A DNA stretch of 64,000 bases from Candidatus Schekmanbacteria bacterium (GTDB lineage: Bacteria; CSSED10-310; JACPHN01): assembly GCA_016188575.1 (NCBI GenBank), contig JACPHN010000265.1, positions 16,455-80,454 on the forward strand, given 5' to 3'. Shown here piece by piece: positions 37,242 through 47,250 of this stretch (position 1 is its first letter; every line of letters begins with the position of its first letter). The notes under the pieces are model-generated. The model was not told where the DNA came from. It did not search any database and saw only the letters and a program-made list of their open reading frames with translations. The position numbers were made by a program, and so were the translations under genes.

Positions 37242-37816
37242 CCATTGGCGGCCGCCTTCCTGTCCGCGGCCGGCGTCACGAAATAACAAGCATCCAAAGT
37301 GCCTGCCAGCGAGCCCAGTCCCATCTTGGCGGACGGGTCAGGGTGCACCGCCGGATCATGCCAAGACCCACCGAGGGCTCCCAGTTCCCTCGACTCCTCC
37401 CGCTGTTGTCTCCATCTCCCGTCAAGTCTCCGCGAACGATGGGGAGGCATTGACAGGCGCGGCACCGGGCCATCATAATGAAAAACTACGTGTTGGTTTT
37501 GCCGAAATTTCGCGTGTCACCGCGCGGCGCCGCCTCGCAATCCGGAAAGCGGCGAGAGCGGTGATCGCAAGGCGTGGTCCCAGCCGCCGGGACCGCTGCC
37601 AGGGCGTTCTCAACTGGAAGCTGAGAGGCGGGATTGTCCTGTTCCGCGGTGACGATCGTGCGGTGGGCGGTGGGGACGAGCGCTGCGGGCGCTCGCCTGG
37701 TGCTTGTGTTTCGTGCTGTTGACTAGACGGCGAGCTTTCGACTGGGCTTGGAACCCGGCCCCTCGCCAACCTCCGCGGTCGTCTGCGACGTCTCCGCGGT
37801 TTGCCAGGAGGCGGTG
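37242..37816. other. Intergenic stretch at the right edge of the island
   Basis: No supported gene. It contains the right copy of the 21-bp direct repeat (37421-37441). Short open frames here have no family resemblance. Confidence 0.5.
37421..37441. repeat. 21-bp direct repeat, right copy
   Basis: Identical to 34851-34871. The flanks beyond the 21 bases differ, so the repeat unit ends there. Confidence 0.85.
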
Positions 37817-38437
37817 ATGTCTGTGCTGGCCCAGGAGGTCCTGGTGCTCAATCGAAACTTTGCGGCCATCCGCATCGTCCCCGCCAAGGAGGCGATTGGG
37901 CTGCTCTTCCGGAGGGTGGCCGAAGTCGTTCTCGCCGAGGACGGCTCCATGAGCGTCCACAACATCGAATCCTGGGTCGAGCTGTCCGCGATGCGGGAGC
38001 TGTTTGCGGCCGACGGCCGCTGGATCGGCGCCCCCTCTCGTTCCGTTCGCGTGCCCACTGTCATCCGGCTGCCCACCTTCGCGCGGCTGCCACCCTTGCG
38101 GGTGCGCTTCAACCGCCGCAACATCGTCGCCCGCGACGAAGGCCGCTGCCAGTATTGCGGCTCCACTTTTCCGGCACAGGATCTGTCTTTTGACCACGTC
38201 GTGCCACGCTCGCGTGGCGGCCGCACGTGCTGGGAGAACATCGTGTGCGCATGCTTCTGCTGCAACCAGAGGAAGGGCGACCGCACCCCCGAGGAAGCGG
38301 GAATGCCGCTGATCCGCCGCCCAACGCGCCCGCGGCGCTGCCCGCTGCTCGCTGCGAGGCTGAGCCGCGGCGTGCCGCGCACCTGGCACTACTTCGTCGA
38401 CGAGGCGTACTGGGGGGCCAGCCTGGAGCACGACTGA
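37817..38437 (+). CDS. HNH endonuclease family protein
   Basis: The 206-residue protein is started at ATG 37817 because AGGAGG lies at 37806-37811. The N-terminal half is the family-specific segment QEVLVLNRNFAAIRIVPAKEAIGLLF. The HNH motif follows: CQYCGSTFP, then LSFDHVVPRSRGG and NIVCACFCCNQRKGDRTPEEAG, with two CxxC zinc pairs and the catalytic His in DHV. It probably nicks or cleaves DNA, and homologues are widespread chromosomal genes of unclear role. It sits just outside the accessory island. Confidence 0.9.
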   Translation: MSVLAQEVLVLNRNFAAIRIVPAKEAIGLLFRRVAEVVLAEDGSMSVHNIESWVELSAMRELFAADGRWIGAPSRSVRVPTVIRLPTFARLPPLRVRFNRRNIVARDEGRCQYCGSTFPAQDLSFDHVVPRSRGGRTCWENIVCACFCCNQRKGDRTPEEAGMPLIRRPTRPRRCPLLAARLSRGVPRTWHYFVDEAYWGASLEHD

Positions 38438-38441
38438 CCGC

Positions 38442-38466
38442 CGCTCGGTCCGCCGGCGCCGCCGAG
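38442..38466. terminator. Weak candidate terminator hairpin
   Basis: GCTCGG (38442-38447) and CCGAGC (38461-38466) can pair around a GC-rich interior between two convergent genes. There is no T tract. Confidence 0.3.
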
Positions 38467-38476
38467 CCCCCTGCGC

Positions 38477-39490
38477 TTAGCGGCAGTCGCCGTCCACGTA
38501 TCGCTTCGCGCCTGCCACGGCGCGCTCGACGATGCGCGGCGCCGCCCCGCGCAGGCGCGGGTTCTCGAGGCGGCCGCTGACCCACTTGACCATGATCAGG
38601 TCGCGCGCCATCAGGAGCGCTGGCAAGGCCGCCACATCGGGAATCGCGCTCACGGACTCGTACCCGCCGAGGAGCGCCTGGCGGAGGGATTCGTAGTCCG
38701 GCCGCCGCCGCAAGTGCGCCAGAGCAACCGCAATGTCGTAGGCGAAAAACCCAAAGCCGCAGTCGTCGAAATCAATGATGTGCGCTCGCCCCGCGGAAAA
38801 CACGTAGTTGCCGTGGTGCAGATCCGCATGGATCAGACCGCTCGCCCGCGGGTCCCTGGACACTGCCGCGAGCTCCGCGCGAGCGCGCGCTCTGGCCAGC
38901 TCGAGCACGCGGTCATCGGCGCTTCCCGCCACCGAGCCCGTGGCCGGCACGGCCCACGGCCCGCCGGAGCCGATCAGCGCCTCGAGGTCCCAGCGCGGGC
39001 GAGTAAAACCCGGCGGTGTGTCCAGACCTCTCGAGCAGCGATGGAGAGCCGCCATGCTGCGGCCGATCGCCGTCAGGTGGGCAGGCCCGAGGCTGCGATC
39101 CAGGTTTCGGCCCGGCACCCAGCGCAGCAACGAGCAGTAGCGCGGTTCTGGAACTCCGTCGGCGCCGTCCTGGACGACGTGCTCGCCCGACCGCGCCGCC
39201 ACGGCCACGGGCACCGACAGCTCGGGCGAGGCGCGCAGCGCGGCGAGCCAGAGCATCTCTGACTCGATCTCCGCCCGCGAGTGATAGCCCGGGCGGTGGA
39301 CGCGCAGCAAGAAGGTCGCCGTGCCGGCACGGTCGCCAAGCCGCCCTGCCACCCGAAACGTGGCGTTTTCGTAGTTGCCGATCGCGGCGATCTTGCTGAC
39401 CTCAAGGTCATAGGCGCGCAGCGCTGCGCGCGCCAATCTGCCCAACCGCTGCAACTGCCCGCGGTAACTTAGCTCCGGGAATGCTCGCAT
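38477..39490 (-). CDS. Phosphotransferase-fold protein (APH/SrkA-like)
   Basis: A 337-residue protein of the aminoglycoside-phosphotransferase/homoserine-kinase-like fold. The N-lobe has IGNYENATFRVAG and FLLRVHRPGYHS (ATP-binding Lys replaced by Arg). The catalytic loop is GLIHADLHHGNYVF with the catalytic Asp, and the metal-binding loop is HIIDFDDCGFGFFAYD. It is closest in type to the SrkA/YihE stress kinase group, which phosphorylates protein Ser/Thr, but sugar or drug kinases share these motifs. If it acts on proteins it is the only kinase in this window that could feed the FHA proteins. Confidence 0.85.
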   Translation of the reverse strand: MRAFPELSYRGQLQRLGRLARAALRAYDLEVSKIAAIGNYENATFRVAGRLGDRAGTATFLLRVHRPGYHSRAEIESEMLWLAALRASPELSVPVAVAARSGEHVVQDGADGVPEPRYCSLLRWVPGRNLDRSLGPAHLTAIGRSMAALHRCSRGLDTPPGFTRPRWDLEALIGSGGPWAVPATGSVAGSADDRVLELARARARAELAAVSRDPRASGLIHADLHHGNYVFSAGRAHIIDFDDCGFGFFAYDIAVALAHLRRRPDYESLRQALLGGYESVSAIPDVAALPALLMARDLIMVKWVSGRLENPRLRGAAPRIVERAVAGAKRYVDGDCR

Positions 39491-39676
39491 CTGCTCTTTC
39501 TCTCCGCGGCGAACGCCTCAGGAGTCGGCGCGGCCTCGCCGCTCACTCGAGGCGGAGGCAGCATAGCATCGCGGGCGCGCTCCGAGCTACCGCGTTGAAC
39601 GCGCGCGTGCGCCGCGATAGGCTCGCGGGCCGAGACCACGCGAGCCGTACCCCGGAGCGAAACCAGGAGGTTGCCG

Positions 39677-40477
39677 TTGTCATCCGAAACCGTATTGCTG
39701 GAAATAGCAGCGCCCCGCGCCACGATCACCTTGAATCGGCCGGAAAAGCGAAACGCTATCAACCGCGCCATGCTCGCGGAGCTGGAGCCGGTCTTGATGA
39801 AGGTGCGCGACGATGCCACGGTTCGCGTCGTTGTGCTTTGCGGCGCCGGACCGGCGTTCTGCTCGGGCATTGACCACGCCTTGCTTGCGGAGATTTCCGC
39901 GCAGTGCCGCGCCGGCGTCCCCTTTCGGCACCTCCATGGAGATCTACACCGCTGCCTCGATGTCATGGTCACGATGGAGAAACCGGTCGTGGCCTTGCTG
40001 CACGGGGTAGCGACCGGAATGGGATTGGAGCTGGCGCTGGCGGCCGATTTCCGCATCGCGCCGGCGGCATGCGTTATCGGCTTGCCGGAAGTGGCGTTTG
40101 GATTGATTCCTGACGTGGGGGGCACCACGCGGCTCACGCGTCTGGTGGGCGGCCACCGCGCCAAGGAGCTGATACTCACGGGGGTCGCCATGACCGCGGC
40201 GGCCGCTCCGGCGGGCTTGATGACGCGCGTCGCAGCGGACGAAGAGGCCGCGGCGGAGGAGCTCGAACGTCTCGTCGCGGCGCTTTCGCGCCACCCGGCG
40301 CTCGCCGTCGGCCTCGGCAAGGCGCTCGTCGATCGCGTAGCCGACTGCGATGAGGCAACCGCGAAGCGACTGGAGGGCGTGTACCAGACGATCCTGCTGC
40401 AGCAGCCGGAGATCGCGCAGCACTTCCCTGCGGCCGTGGCGTTCATACAAGACCAGATCAAGAATCCGCGGCGCTGA
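39677..40477 (+). CDS. Enoyl-CoA hydratase/isomerase family protein
   Basis: About 266 residues. I choose the TTG at 39677, which lies 6 bases after AGGAGG (39665-39670); an in-frame TTG at 39671 abuts that ribosome-binding site. The crotonase fold is clear: TITLNRPEKRNAINRAML, CGAGPAFCSGID (oxyanion hole) and GMGLELALAADFRIA. Both catalytic Glu of true hydratases are present (GLELAL and GLPEVAFG), so hydration of an enoyl-CoA in beta-oxidation or a related path is likely. The acyl chain is unknown. Confidence 0.88.
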   Translation: MSSETVLLEIAAPRATITLNRPEKRNAINRAMLAELEPVLMKVRDDATVRVVVLCGAGPAFCSGIDHALLAEISAQCRAGVPFRHLHGDLHRCLDVMVTMEKPVVALLHGVATGMGLELALAADFRIAPAACVIGLPEVAFGLIPDVGGTTRLTRLVGGHRAKELILTGVAMTAAAAPAGLMTRVAADEEAAAEELERLVAALSRHPALAVGLGKALVDRVADCDEATAKRLEGVYQTILLQQPEIAQHFPAAVAFIQDQIKNPRR

Positions 40478-40513
40478 GGCCGCGCGGTCCCGCAGGCTTG
40501 GCGCCATGCTCGG

Positions 40514-40876
40514 TTACGAGCTCTCGGCCGCCCCGGGTTCGTCCTGGAAGCCGAGGTGCCGAGCCAGGATCTTGGCCAGCGGCTCGCTGCTAATGAGATC
40601 GGCGGCGATCCGGTCCACGCGGTTTCCGGCGTACTTTCCCGCGTGGATGTCGCCGATCACCGACTTGTGCTGCTCGGCCGCAACCTTGGTCAGTACCCGC
40701 TCCAACTGCTTGATGTCCGCGATTTCGCGATAGCTAGTTTGTTTGGCGGCAAGAATGGCACCGCCTACGTAAAGACGCGTCTCGACGCGGGGATTCGCCG
40801 CCCGCGCCTTGACTTCCGTCTGCACATGGTAGGTCGTGCCCTGAAACGCCACATCCGTGTTGAAACCGATGACCAT
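40514..40876 (-). CDS. Conserved hypothetical protein
   Basis: The 120-residue protein starts VIGFNTDVAFQGTTYHVQTE and continues with RVETRLYVGGAILAAKQTSY, a pattern I associate with an uncharacterised family in Acidobacteria and deltaproteobacteria. There is no signal peptide or catalytic motif. It is convergent with the hydratase gene. The function is unknown. Confidence 0.7.
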   Translation of the reverse strand: MVIGFNTDVAFQGTTYHVQTEVKARAANPRVETRLYVGGAILAAKQTSYREIADIKQLERVLTKVAAEQHKSVIGDIHAGKYAGNRVDRIAADLISSEPLAKILARHLGFQDEPGAAESS

Positions 40877-41098
40877 GATACAACACTCATAGCGCCATCG
40901 GGCCGCGCGATCAACCGTGTAAAGCCCTTTCGGGGCGACACGGCCGTCGCTTGCAGCCGTGGTCCGGGCGCAGTAGCCTGTGCTATCTCGAGCCCGTGCG
41001 CGCGCGCGCGGTTAGGAGGAGTGCCAACGCTGTCCGCCAGGGGCAGAAAACGGCAGGGAAGCCAGGCGCTGGGTTGCGGCTTGGTGAGGGAGCAGCGA

Positions 41099-41461
41099 GT
41101 GTCAATACCCGAACCGCGAGACGAAGAATCCGAGCGGGCACGAGCCGGGGCAGCGCGGGAGATTGATCGGCTGAGAGAGCGGATCGACGACCTCGATGCG
41201 CAGCTCGTCGACCTGCTCAATCGCCGCACCGAGCTGGCTCTCGCAATAGGGCGGGTCAAGCGCGAGCATGGGCTGGCCGTGTACTGCCCCGAGCGCGAGA
41301 GCGCCATCTTTGAGCGCATCTGCAGTCTCGGCACCGGGCCACTGGCGCCGGCGGCGCTCCGCCGCCTGTTCGAGCGCATTCTGGACGAGTCGCGGGGCGT
41401 ACAGCGAAGTCTCGCCGCGGCCGATCCTCCCGTGACGGCCCAAGCCACGCGGGGAACCTGA
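41099..41461 (+). CDS. AroQ-type chorismate mutase
   Basis: A 120-residue protein started at the GTG at 41099 with GAGGGAG at 41086-41092; the much longer open frame upstream is not supported. The all-helical AroQ core is visible: EIDRLRERIDDLDAQLVDLLNRRTELALAIGRVKREHG, then YCPERESAIFERI and LRRLFERILDESRGVQ. The Arg/Lys residues that bind chorismate are retained. It makes prephenate for Phe and Tyr. It stands alone rather than fused to prephenate dehydratase, 11 bases before an ECF sigma gene. Confidence 0.88.
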   Translation: MSIPEPRDEESERARAGAAREIDRLRERIDDLDAQLVDLLNRRTELALAIGRVKREHGLAVYCPERESAIFERICSLGTGPLAPAALRRLFERILDESRGVQRSLAAADPPVTAQATRGT

Positions 41462-41472
41462 AACCACAAGCG

Positions 41473-42165
41473 ATGTCTAACTCTCCTGACATGAGTGACG
41501 CCGTGGACGTCCCGGCATTCGTCGGGGCGGGTCGCCGGAGCGAGCCATCGGCAGCGCCGCTCTCGCCGCTCCGCGGCGCCTGGTGTGAAGTAAAGGACGA
41601 AGAGTTGGTCATGATCGCGGTGCAAGGCAATACGACAGCCTTCGACGAGCTTGTGCGGCGGCACGAGCGCGCGGCGTTCAACGTCGCGTATCGCATGCTG
41701 GGCAGCTACGACGAGGCCTCGGACCTCGTGCAGGACGCGTTTCTTCGCGCCTATCGGGCGCTCGCGACGTTTCGCCAGGACGCGGCGTTCTCGACCTGGT
41801 TGCACCGTATTCTCGTAAATCTGTGCATCAATCGCAGGAAACGCTGGAAGGTGTGGCGGCGTAAGCAGACGGTTTCACTTGACGAACCACTGGGAGACGA
41901 AGATGGGCCGACCGTCGGCGACATGCTCTCGGGGGACGTGCCGAGCCCCCACGACACGGTCGTATCGGAGCAGCAGGCGAGGCGCATCCAGCACGCGATC
42001 GCGGAGCTGGCGCCGGACCACCGCGCCATCGTCATTCTCCGAGACATCGAGGGCCGCGCGTACGACGAGATCGCCGCCATACTCGAGATTTCCGAGGGCA
42101 CGGTAAAATCACGCCTCAATCGGGCCCGAGCCAGGCTGCGCAAGAGCCTCGAGACCTTGCTGTAG
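41473..42165 (+). CDS. ECF-family RNA polymerase sigma factor
   Basis: A 230-residue protein. After a 40-residue variable N-terminus come region 2 (AFDELVRRHERAAFNVAYRML, DEASDLVQDAFLRAYRAL, FSTWLHRILVNLCINRRKR) and region 4 (AIAELAPDHRAIVILRDIEG, YDEIAAILEISEGTVKSRLNRARARLRK). This matches the RpoE-like group. It would direct transcription when released by the anti-sigma factor encoded next, whose ATG is 21 bases downstream. Confidence 0.94.
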   Translation: MSNSPDMSDAVDVPAFVGAGRRSEPSAAPLSPLRGAWCEVKDEELVMIAVQGNTTAFDELVRRHERAAFNVAYRMLGSYDEASDLVQDAFLRAYRALATFRQDAAFSTWLHRILVNLCINRRKRWKVWRRKQTVSLDEPLGDEDGPTVGDMLSGDVPSPHDTVVSEQQARRIQHAIAELAPDHRAIVILRDIEGRAYDEIAAILEISEGTVKSRLNRARARLRKSLETLL

Positions 42166-42186
42166 CGCCAGACGAAAGACACGCAC

Positions 42187-43563
42187 ATGAGCACCAAAAC
42201 CAGGGATCAGGGGAATCGCGAGGGAACGAGCCTCACCTGCGAGCAGGCGCGCGCCGGCCTCGCCGACTTTGACGAGGGTCAGCTCGGCGACGCGCAGCAG
42301 CGCGTCGTGGCGCAGCACCTGGGGCAATGCGCGGACTGCGAATCCGAGCGCAAGGCCATGGCAAGGTTGCGATCGATCCTCCGCGCGCTCCCCGCTGCCA
42401 CCCCGCCAGCCGAGCTGCGCGGCGCCGTGATGGCGCGGATCGCGCGCGAAGCGGCGCCGAACCGAGCGACGGGGCGCGCGCGATCGCTCGTGAGGGCCCA
42501 AGATTTGGGGACCTGGCTCTTCGGCGCCCCCGTCCGGCGGTTCGCGGTCACCGCGGCGATGGTGATCATTTGCGGCGTAGCAGTCGGCAGAATCGCGATC
42601 TCGCCGCCTGAGCTCGGCGGGCGCGACGCGGCCGTGCTGCGCGATTCACTGGTGCAGCCCCAAGCCATGCCGCAGTCCCTGAGCGAGCAGCGGGCGCGGC
42701 TGCCGGAGCCCGCGACGCTAAAGAAAGCCAAGGCGGAGAGCACCGCGAGCGCCGCGGGGCCTGGCGAGCAAGCGGCGGCGGTGTCCCCGCGCCGCGCGGA
42801 GCTCGTCGCTCGCGCCGAGCGCGCGCGGGAAATGGGTGGGTATCCGGAGGCCGTGGAGCTTTCGGCTGCGAAACAGGACACACTGGCGCTGGAGTCGGCG
42901 CCGCGCGCACCGATGGCCACCATGCCGCCGGCCATGGCGGCACCGGGCGCCAAGGAAGTCGCCCCGGCGAGCCGCCAGGCACTCGCCTCGGACGTCCGCC
43001 TTCCGGCCTTGAGGGCCACGGAGGGCGACGCCGGCGCGCTATCGGGGCGCTCGCCGGCGTTCGCGGAGCGCACCCGCGAGGGGTTAGCGGCGCGCGCGCC
43101 GAAGCCCGCGACCAGCGCTCCAGCGGATGCCACCGCGGATGCCCCCTCCCGGCGTGGCCTGCGAGCCGTCATCGTGGCGCTGTCGTGGGCGACGGCGGCG
43201 CCGGCCCAAGGCGGCGAAGACGAGATTGCGGTCACCGCGGCCAGCGCCGAGCAGGAGCGCACAGCAGAAACGGCGGCCGGCCACCTCGCTGACAAGCTCT
43301 CTGCGAGCGGCACCGACGCGGCGCCGGGGATGTCGGAGGAAGAGCTGGAGGCCGCGGAGGAGCAGATCTATGACGTGACGGTCGAGGCGAGCCGCGGGAG
43401 CGTGCGGCTCGTCAACGCGACACCGCAGCCGAGCCGCGAAGAGGCCGTGGCACTCGCGGAAGCCCTGCGCGCCCACCTGGTCGCCGCGGACAAAATGCCC
43501 GCCGCCAATGTGCGCCGCGAGTTTTCGGGCCGCGCGACCGTAGTCTGGCTACATCAGCAGTGA
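42187..43563 (+). CDS. Zinc-type anti-sigma factor with large periplasmic region
   Basis: A 458-residue protein. Residues 15-55 form the anti-sigma zinc domain: Cys18, His44, Cys48 and Cys51 (QHLGQCADC). One membrane helix lies at about residues 119-138 (FAVTAAMVIICGVAVGRIAI). The remaining 320 residues are periplasmic and low in complexity, Ala/Glu/Pro-rich, and longer than in most RseA- or RsrA-like proteins. It should hold the ECF sigma factor at the membrane until a periplasmic or redox signal arrives. Confidence 0.88.
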   Translation: MSTKTRDQGNREGTSLTCEQARAGLADFDEGQLGDAQQRVVAQHLGQCADCESERKAMARLRSILRALPAATPPAELRGAVMARIAREAAPNRATGRARSLVRAQDLGTWLFGAPVRRFAVTAAMVIICGVAVGRIAISPPELGGRDAAVLRDSLVQPQAMPQSLSEQRARLPEPATLKKAKAESTASAAGPGEQAAAVSPRRAELVARAERAREMGGYPEAVELSAAKQDTLALESAPRAPMATMPPAMAAPGAKEVAPASRQALASDVRLPALRATEGDAGALSGRSPAFAERTREGLAARAPKPATSAPADATADAPSRRGLRAVIVALSWATAAPAQGGEDEIAVTAASAEQERTAETAAGHLADKLSASGTDAAPGMSEEELEAAEEQIYDVTVEASRGSVRLVNATPQPSREEAVALAEALRAHLVAADKMPAANVRREFSGRATVVWLHQQ

Positions 43564-43597
43564 GCCTGCCGGGAGGCAGGTGTTTGGAGGTTTGCCT

Positions 43598-43915
43598 GTG
43601 GACGATTTCGGGGAAGACGCTCCCCGCCTGAGCACGGGGAGAAAGGTGAGCACCGACAGCATCGAGTCTATTCTCGACGCGCTGCTCGATGAGATCTACG
43701 TTCCGGAGGCTTCGCGGCTGCGCAAGCTCGACGACGCGACCCTCTACCCGCTGGTAGGGCGCGAGATCGAAGGACTGGTGGAGCGGCTCACGGAGGAGCA
43801 GGCGAAGGCGCTGCTCGTGCCGTCGCTGATGAGCCTGTTTCACGCTCACGTGGTGCTGGTGCGGCAGCGCGCGATGCGCACGATGAACGACGGCCGCAAG
43901 AGCCCCGGCGAGTAG
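43598..43915 (+). CDS. Small hypothetical protein downstream of the anti-sigma gene
   Basis: About 105 residues from the GTG at 43598, chosen because GGAGG lies 7 bases upstream at 43586-43590. It is mostly helical (SIESILDALLDEIYVPEASRL, EIEGLVERLTEEQAKALL) with no known domain. It is co-directional and close to both neighbours, so it probably belongs to the sigma operon. Confidence 0.6.
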   Translation: MDDFGEDAPRLSTGRKVSTDSIESILDALLDEIYVPEASRLRKLDDATLYPLVGREIEGLVERLTEEQAKALLVPSLMSLFHAHVVLVRQRAMRTMNDGRKSPGE

Positions 43916-43934
43916 GCCGGCGGCCTCAGCGCGA

Positions 43935-45326
43935 ATGATTGCCATGGATGAGCAAGAGCTCCGCAGCGAGCGAGATGCACTCGGCGAGGTAAGGGTGCCC
44001 GTTACGGCGCTGTATGGTGCGCAGACCCAGCGGGCAATAGACAATTTTCCAATCAGCGGCCTGCGCCTTCCTGGCCCGATGATCCGCGCCCTGGGCCTGA
44101 TCAAGGGCGCGGTTTCCGAGGCCAATCGCAGGCTTGGATTGCTCGACGCCGAACGCGCCACGGCCATCGGGCAGGCGGCCGAACAGGTGGAGGCAGGGCG
44201 ATACGACGCGCATTTTCCGATCGACATCTTCCAGTCCGGCTCGGGCACTTCGTCGAACATGAACGCCAACGAGGTCATCGCCAACCTGGCTACCGAGCTA
44301 CTGGGCCGCAAAGTCCACCCCAATGATGACGTAAACATGAGCCAGTCGAGCAACGACGTGATCCCGACGGCGATCCACGTGAGCGCGGCGCTCACCGCCC
44401 ACGAGTGGACGCTGCCGGGGCTGCGGCACCTCAGCGCCACCATTGCGCGCAAGGGCACGGCACTGGATCACGTCGTGAAGACCGGTCGCACACACCTGAT
44501 GGACGCCATGCCGATCCGCTTCAGTCAGGAGCTCAGCGGCTGGCGCGCGCAAGTCGACGCCGATATCGCCCGCCTCACCGACTCGCTGGACCGCGTCTAT
44601 GAGCTTGCCATCGGCGGCACTGCTGTGGGCACCGGCGTCAACGCGCCCCCTGAGCTGGGAAATCTCGTCGCCACAATTCTCGCCGAGCGGACCGGACTTC
44701 CCTTTGTGAGCGCGCGCAACCGGTTTCAGCACATGGCGGCCCAGGATGTCGCCGTCGAGCTGTCCGGCCAGCTCAAGGTCGTGGCCGTGACCCTGACCAA
44801 GGTTGCCAATGACCTGCGCTGGATGAATAGCGGTCCGGTCGCCGGACTGGCCGAGATCGAGCTCGAAGCCATTCAGCCCGGCTCGAGCATCATGCCCGGC
44901 AAGATCAATCCGGTGATCCCGGAGGCGGTGTGCATGGTGGCGGCGCAAATCATCGGTAACGACCTGACCATCACGCTCGGCGGGCAGGCGGGCAACTTTC
45001 AGCTCAACACCATGCTACCGATGATTGCCTACAACCTGGTGCAGTCGTTGCACATCGCCGGCACCGCGGCGCGGTTGCTGGCCGACAGCGCCATCGCCGG
45101 CTTCGCCGTGAATGAAGAGGGTATTCGGAGGCGACTGGGCGAGAATCCCATTCTGGTGACGGCGCTCAATCGCGAGATCGGCTACGACCTGGGTGCGAAG
45201 ATCGTCCGCGCCGCCTATAGCCAGAAGCGTTCGCTCAAGGAGGTGGCGCGGGAAATGACCGACCTTTCCTCGGAACGTCTGGACGAGCTGCTGGATCCGC
45301 GCAGGTTGACCGAGGGCGGGATCTAG
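43935..45326 (+). CDS. fumC: Fumarate hydratase class II
   Basis: A 463-residue homotetrameric fumarase converting fumarate to malate in the TCA cycle. The start is the ATG at 43935; an in-frame ATG at 43944 is equally possible. Conserved blocks are all present: SERDALGEVRVP, YGAQTQRAIDNF, SGSGTSSNMNANEVIA, NMSQSSNDVIPTAIH and the signature GSSIMPGKINPV. The catalytic His sits in the VVKTGRTHLMDAMP block. It is iron-independent and oxygen-stable, unlike class I enzymes. Confidence 0.96.
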   Translation: MIAMDEQELRSERDALGEVRVPVTALYGAQTQRAIDNFPISGLRLPGPMIRALGLIKGAVSEANRRLGLLDAERATAIGQAAEQVEAGRYDAHFPIDIFQSGSGTSSNMNANEVIANLATELLGRKVHPNDDVNMSQSSNDVIPTAIHVSAALTAHEWTLPGLRHLSATIARKGTALDHVVKTGRTHLMDAMPIRFSQELSGWRAQVDADIARLTDSLDRVYELAIGGTAVGTGVNAPPELGNLVATILAERTGLPFVSARNRFQHMAAQDVAVELSGQLKVVAVTLTKVANDLRWMNSGPVAGLAEIELEAIQPGSSIMPGKINPVIPEAVCMVAAQIIGNDLTITLGGQAGNFQLNTMLPMIAYNLVQSLHIAGTAARLLADSAIAGFAVNEEGIRRRLGENPILVTALNREIGYDLGAKIVRAAYSQKRSLKEVAREMTDLSSERLDELLDPRRLTEGGI

Positions 45327-45345
45327 TGTGCGCCGGGGCGCGCGC

Positions 45346-45375
45346 CGGCAGGTGGCACGGATCCGTGTCCTGCCG
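45346..45375. terminator. Candidate bidirectional terminator hairpin
   Basis: CGGCAGG (45346-45352) pairs with CCTGCCG (45369-45375), and the interior CACGGATCCGTG is a perfect palindrome, giving a long stem. It lies between the convergent fumC and sigma-54 regulator stops. A short GTCTGATC follows instead of a T tract. Confidence 0.5.
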
Positions 45376-45404
45376 TCTGATCGGGTCGAACCGCGGCCGT
45401 GAAT

Positions 45405-47078
<1,674 letters not shown>

Positions 47079-47101
47079 CGCTCACCTCCATCAGATTGAA
47101 G

Positions 47102-47118
47102 GGATCATACATCGATCC
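47102..47118. promoter_or_regulatory. Candidate upstream activator site
   Basis: An inverted repeat GGATC-N7-GATCC lies between the sigma-54 regulator gene and the -24/-12 promoter, about 95 bases before the expected transcription start. This is a normal distance for enhancer sites of sigma-54 activators. Only one palindrome of this quality is seen. Confidence 0.35.
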
Positions 47119-47186
47119 GAGCGGCCCGGCGACCCACGCGAATCCTCTCCGAGGCGATCGAGCCACGTTTTCTCGGACGCAAGTCT

Positions 47187-47202
47187 TGGCCCGGATATTG
47201 CA
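47187..47202 (+). promoter_or_regulatory. Sigma-54 (-24/-12) promoter
   Basis: TGGCCCGGATATTGCA matches the consensus TGGCACG-N4-TTGCW with one mismatch and has the obligatory GG-N10-GC spacing. The expected start of transcription is near 47213, about 38 bases before the first ATG of the protease-desaturase operon. The divergent neighbour encodes a sigma-54 activator. Confidence 0.75.
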
Positions 47203-47250
47203 AGTGTAATCGATGTTCACGATCCCGGCAACACTCCAAAAGGAAGATTC

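Noticed and set aside
37450..37722. 90-codon open frame between the insertion sequence and the HNH gene
   Set aside because: It has no ribosome-binding site, a biased Arg/Ala composition and no recognisable motif.
40556..41098. N-terminal extension of chorismate mutase
   Set aside because: It runs antisense across the conserved hypothetical gene and contains no domain; the GTG at 41099 has a good ribosome-binding site.
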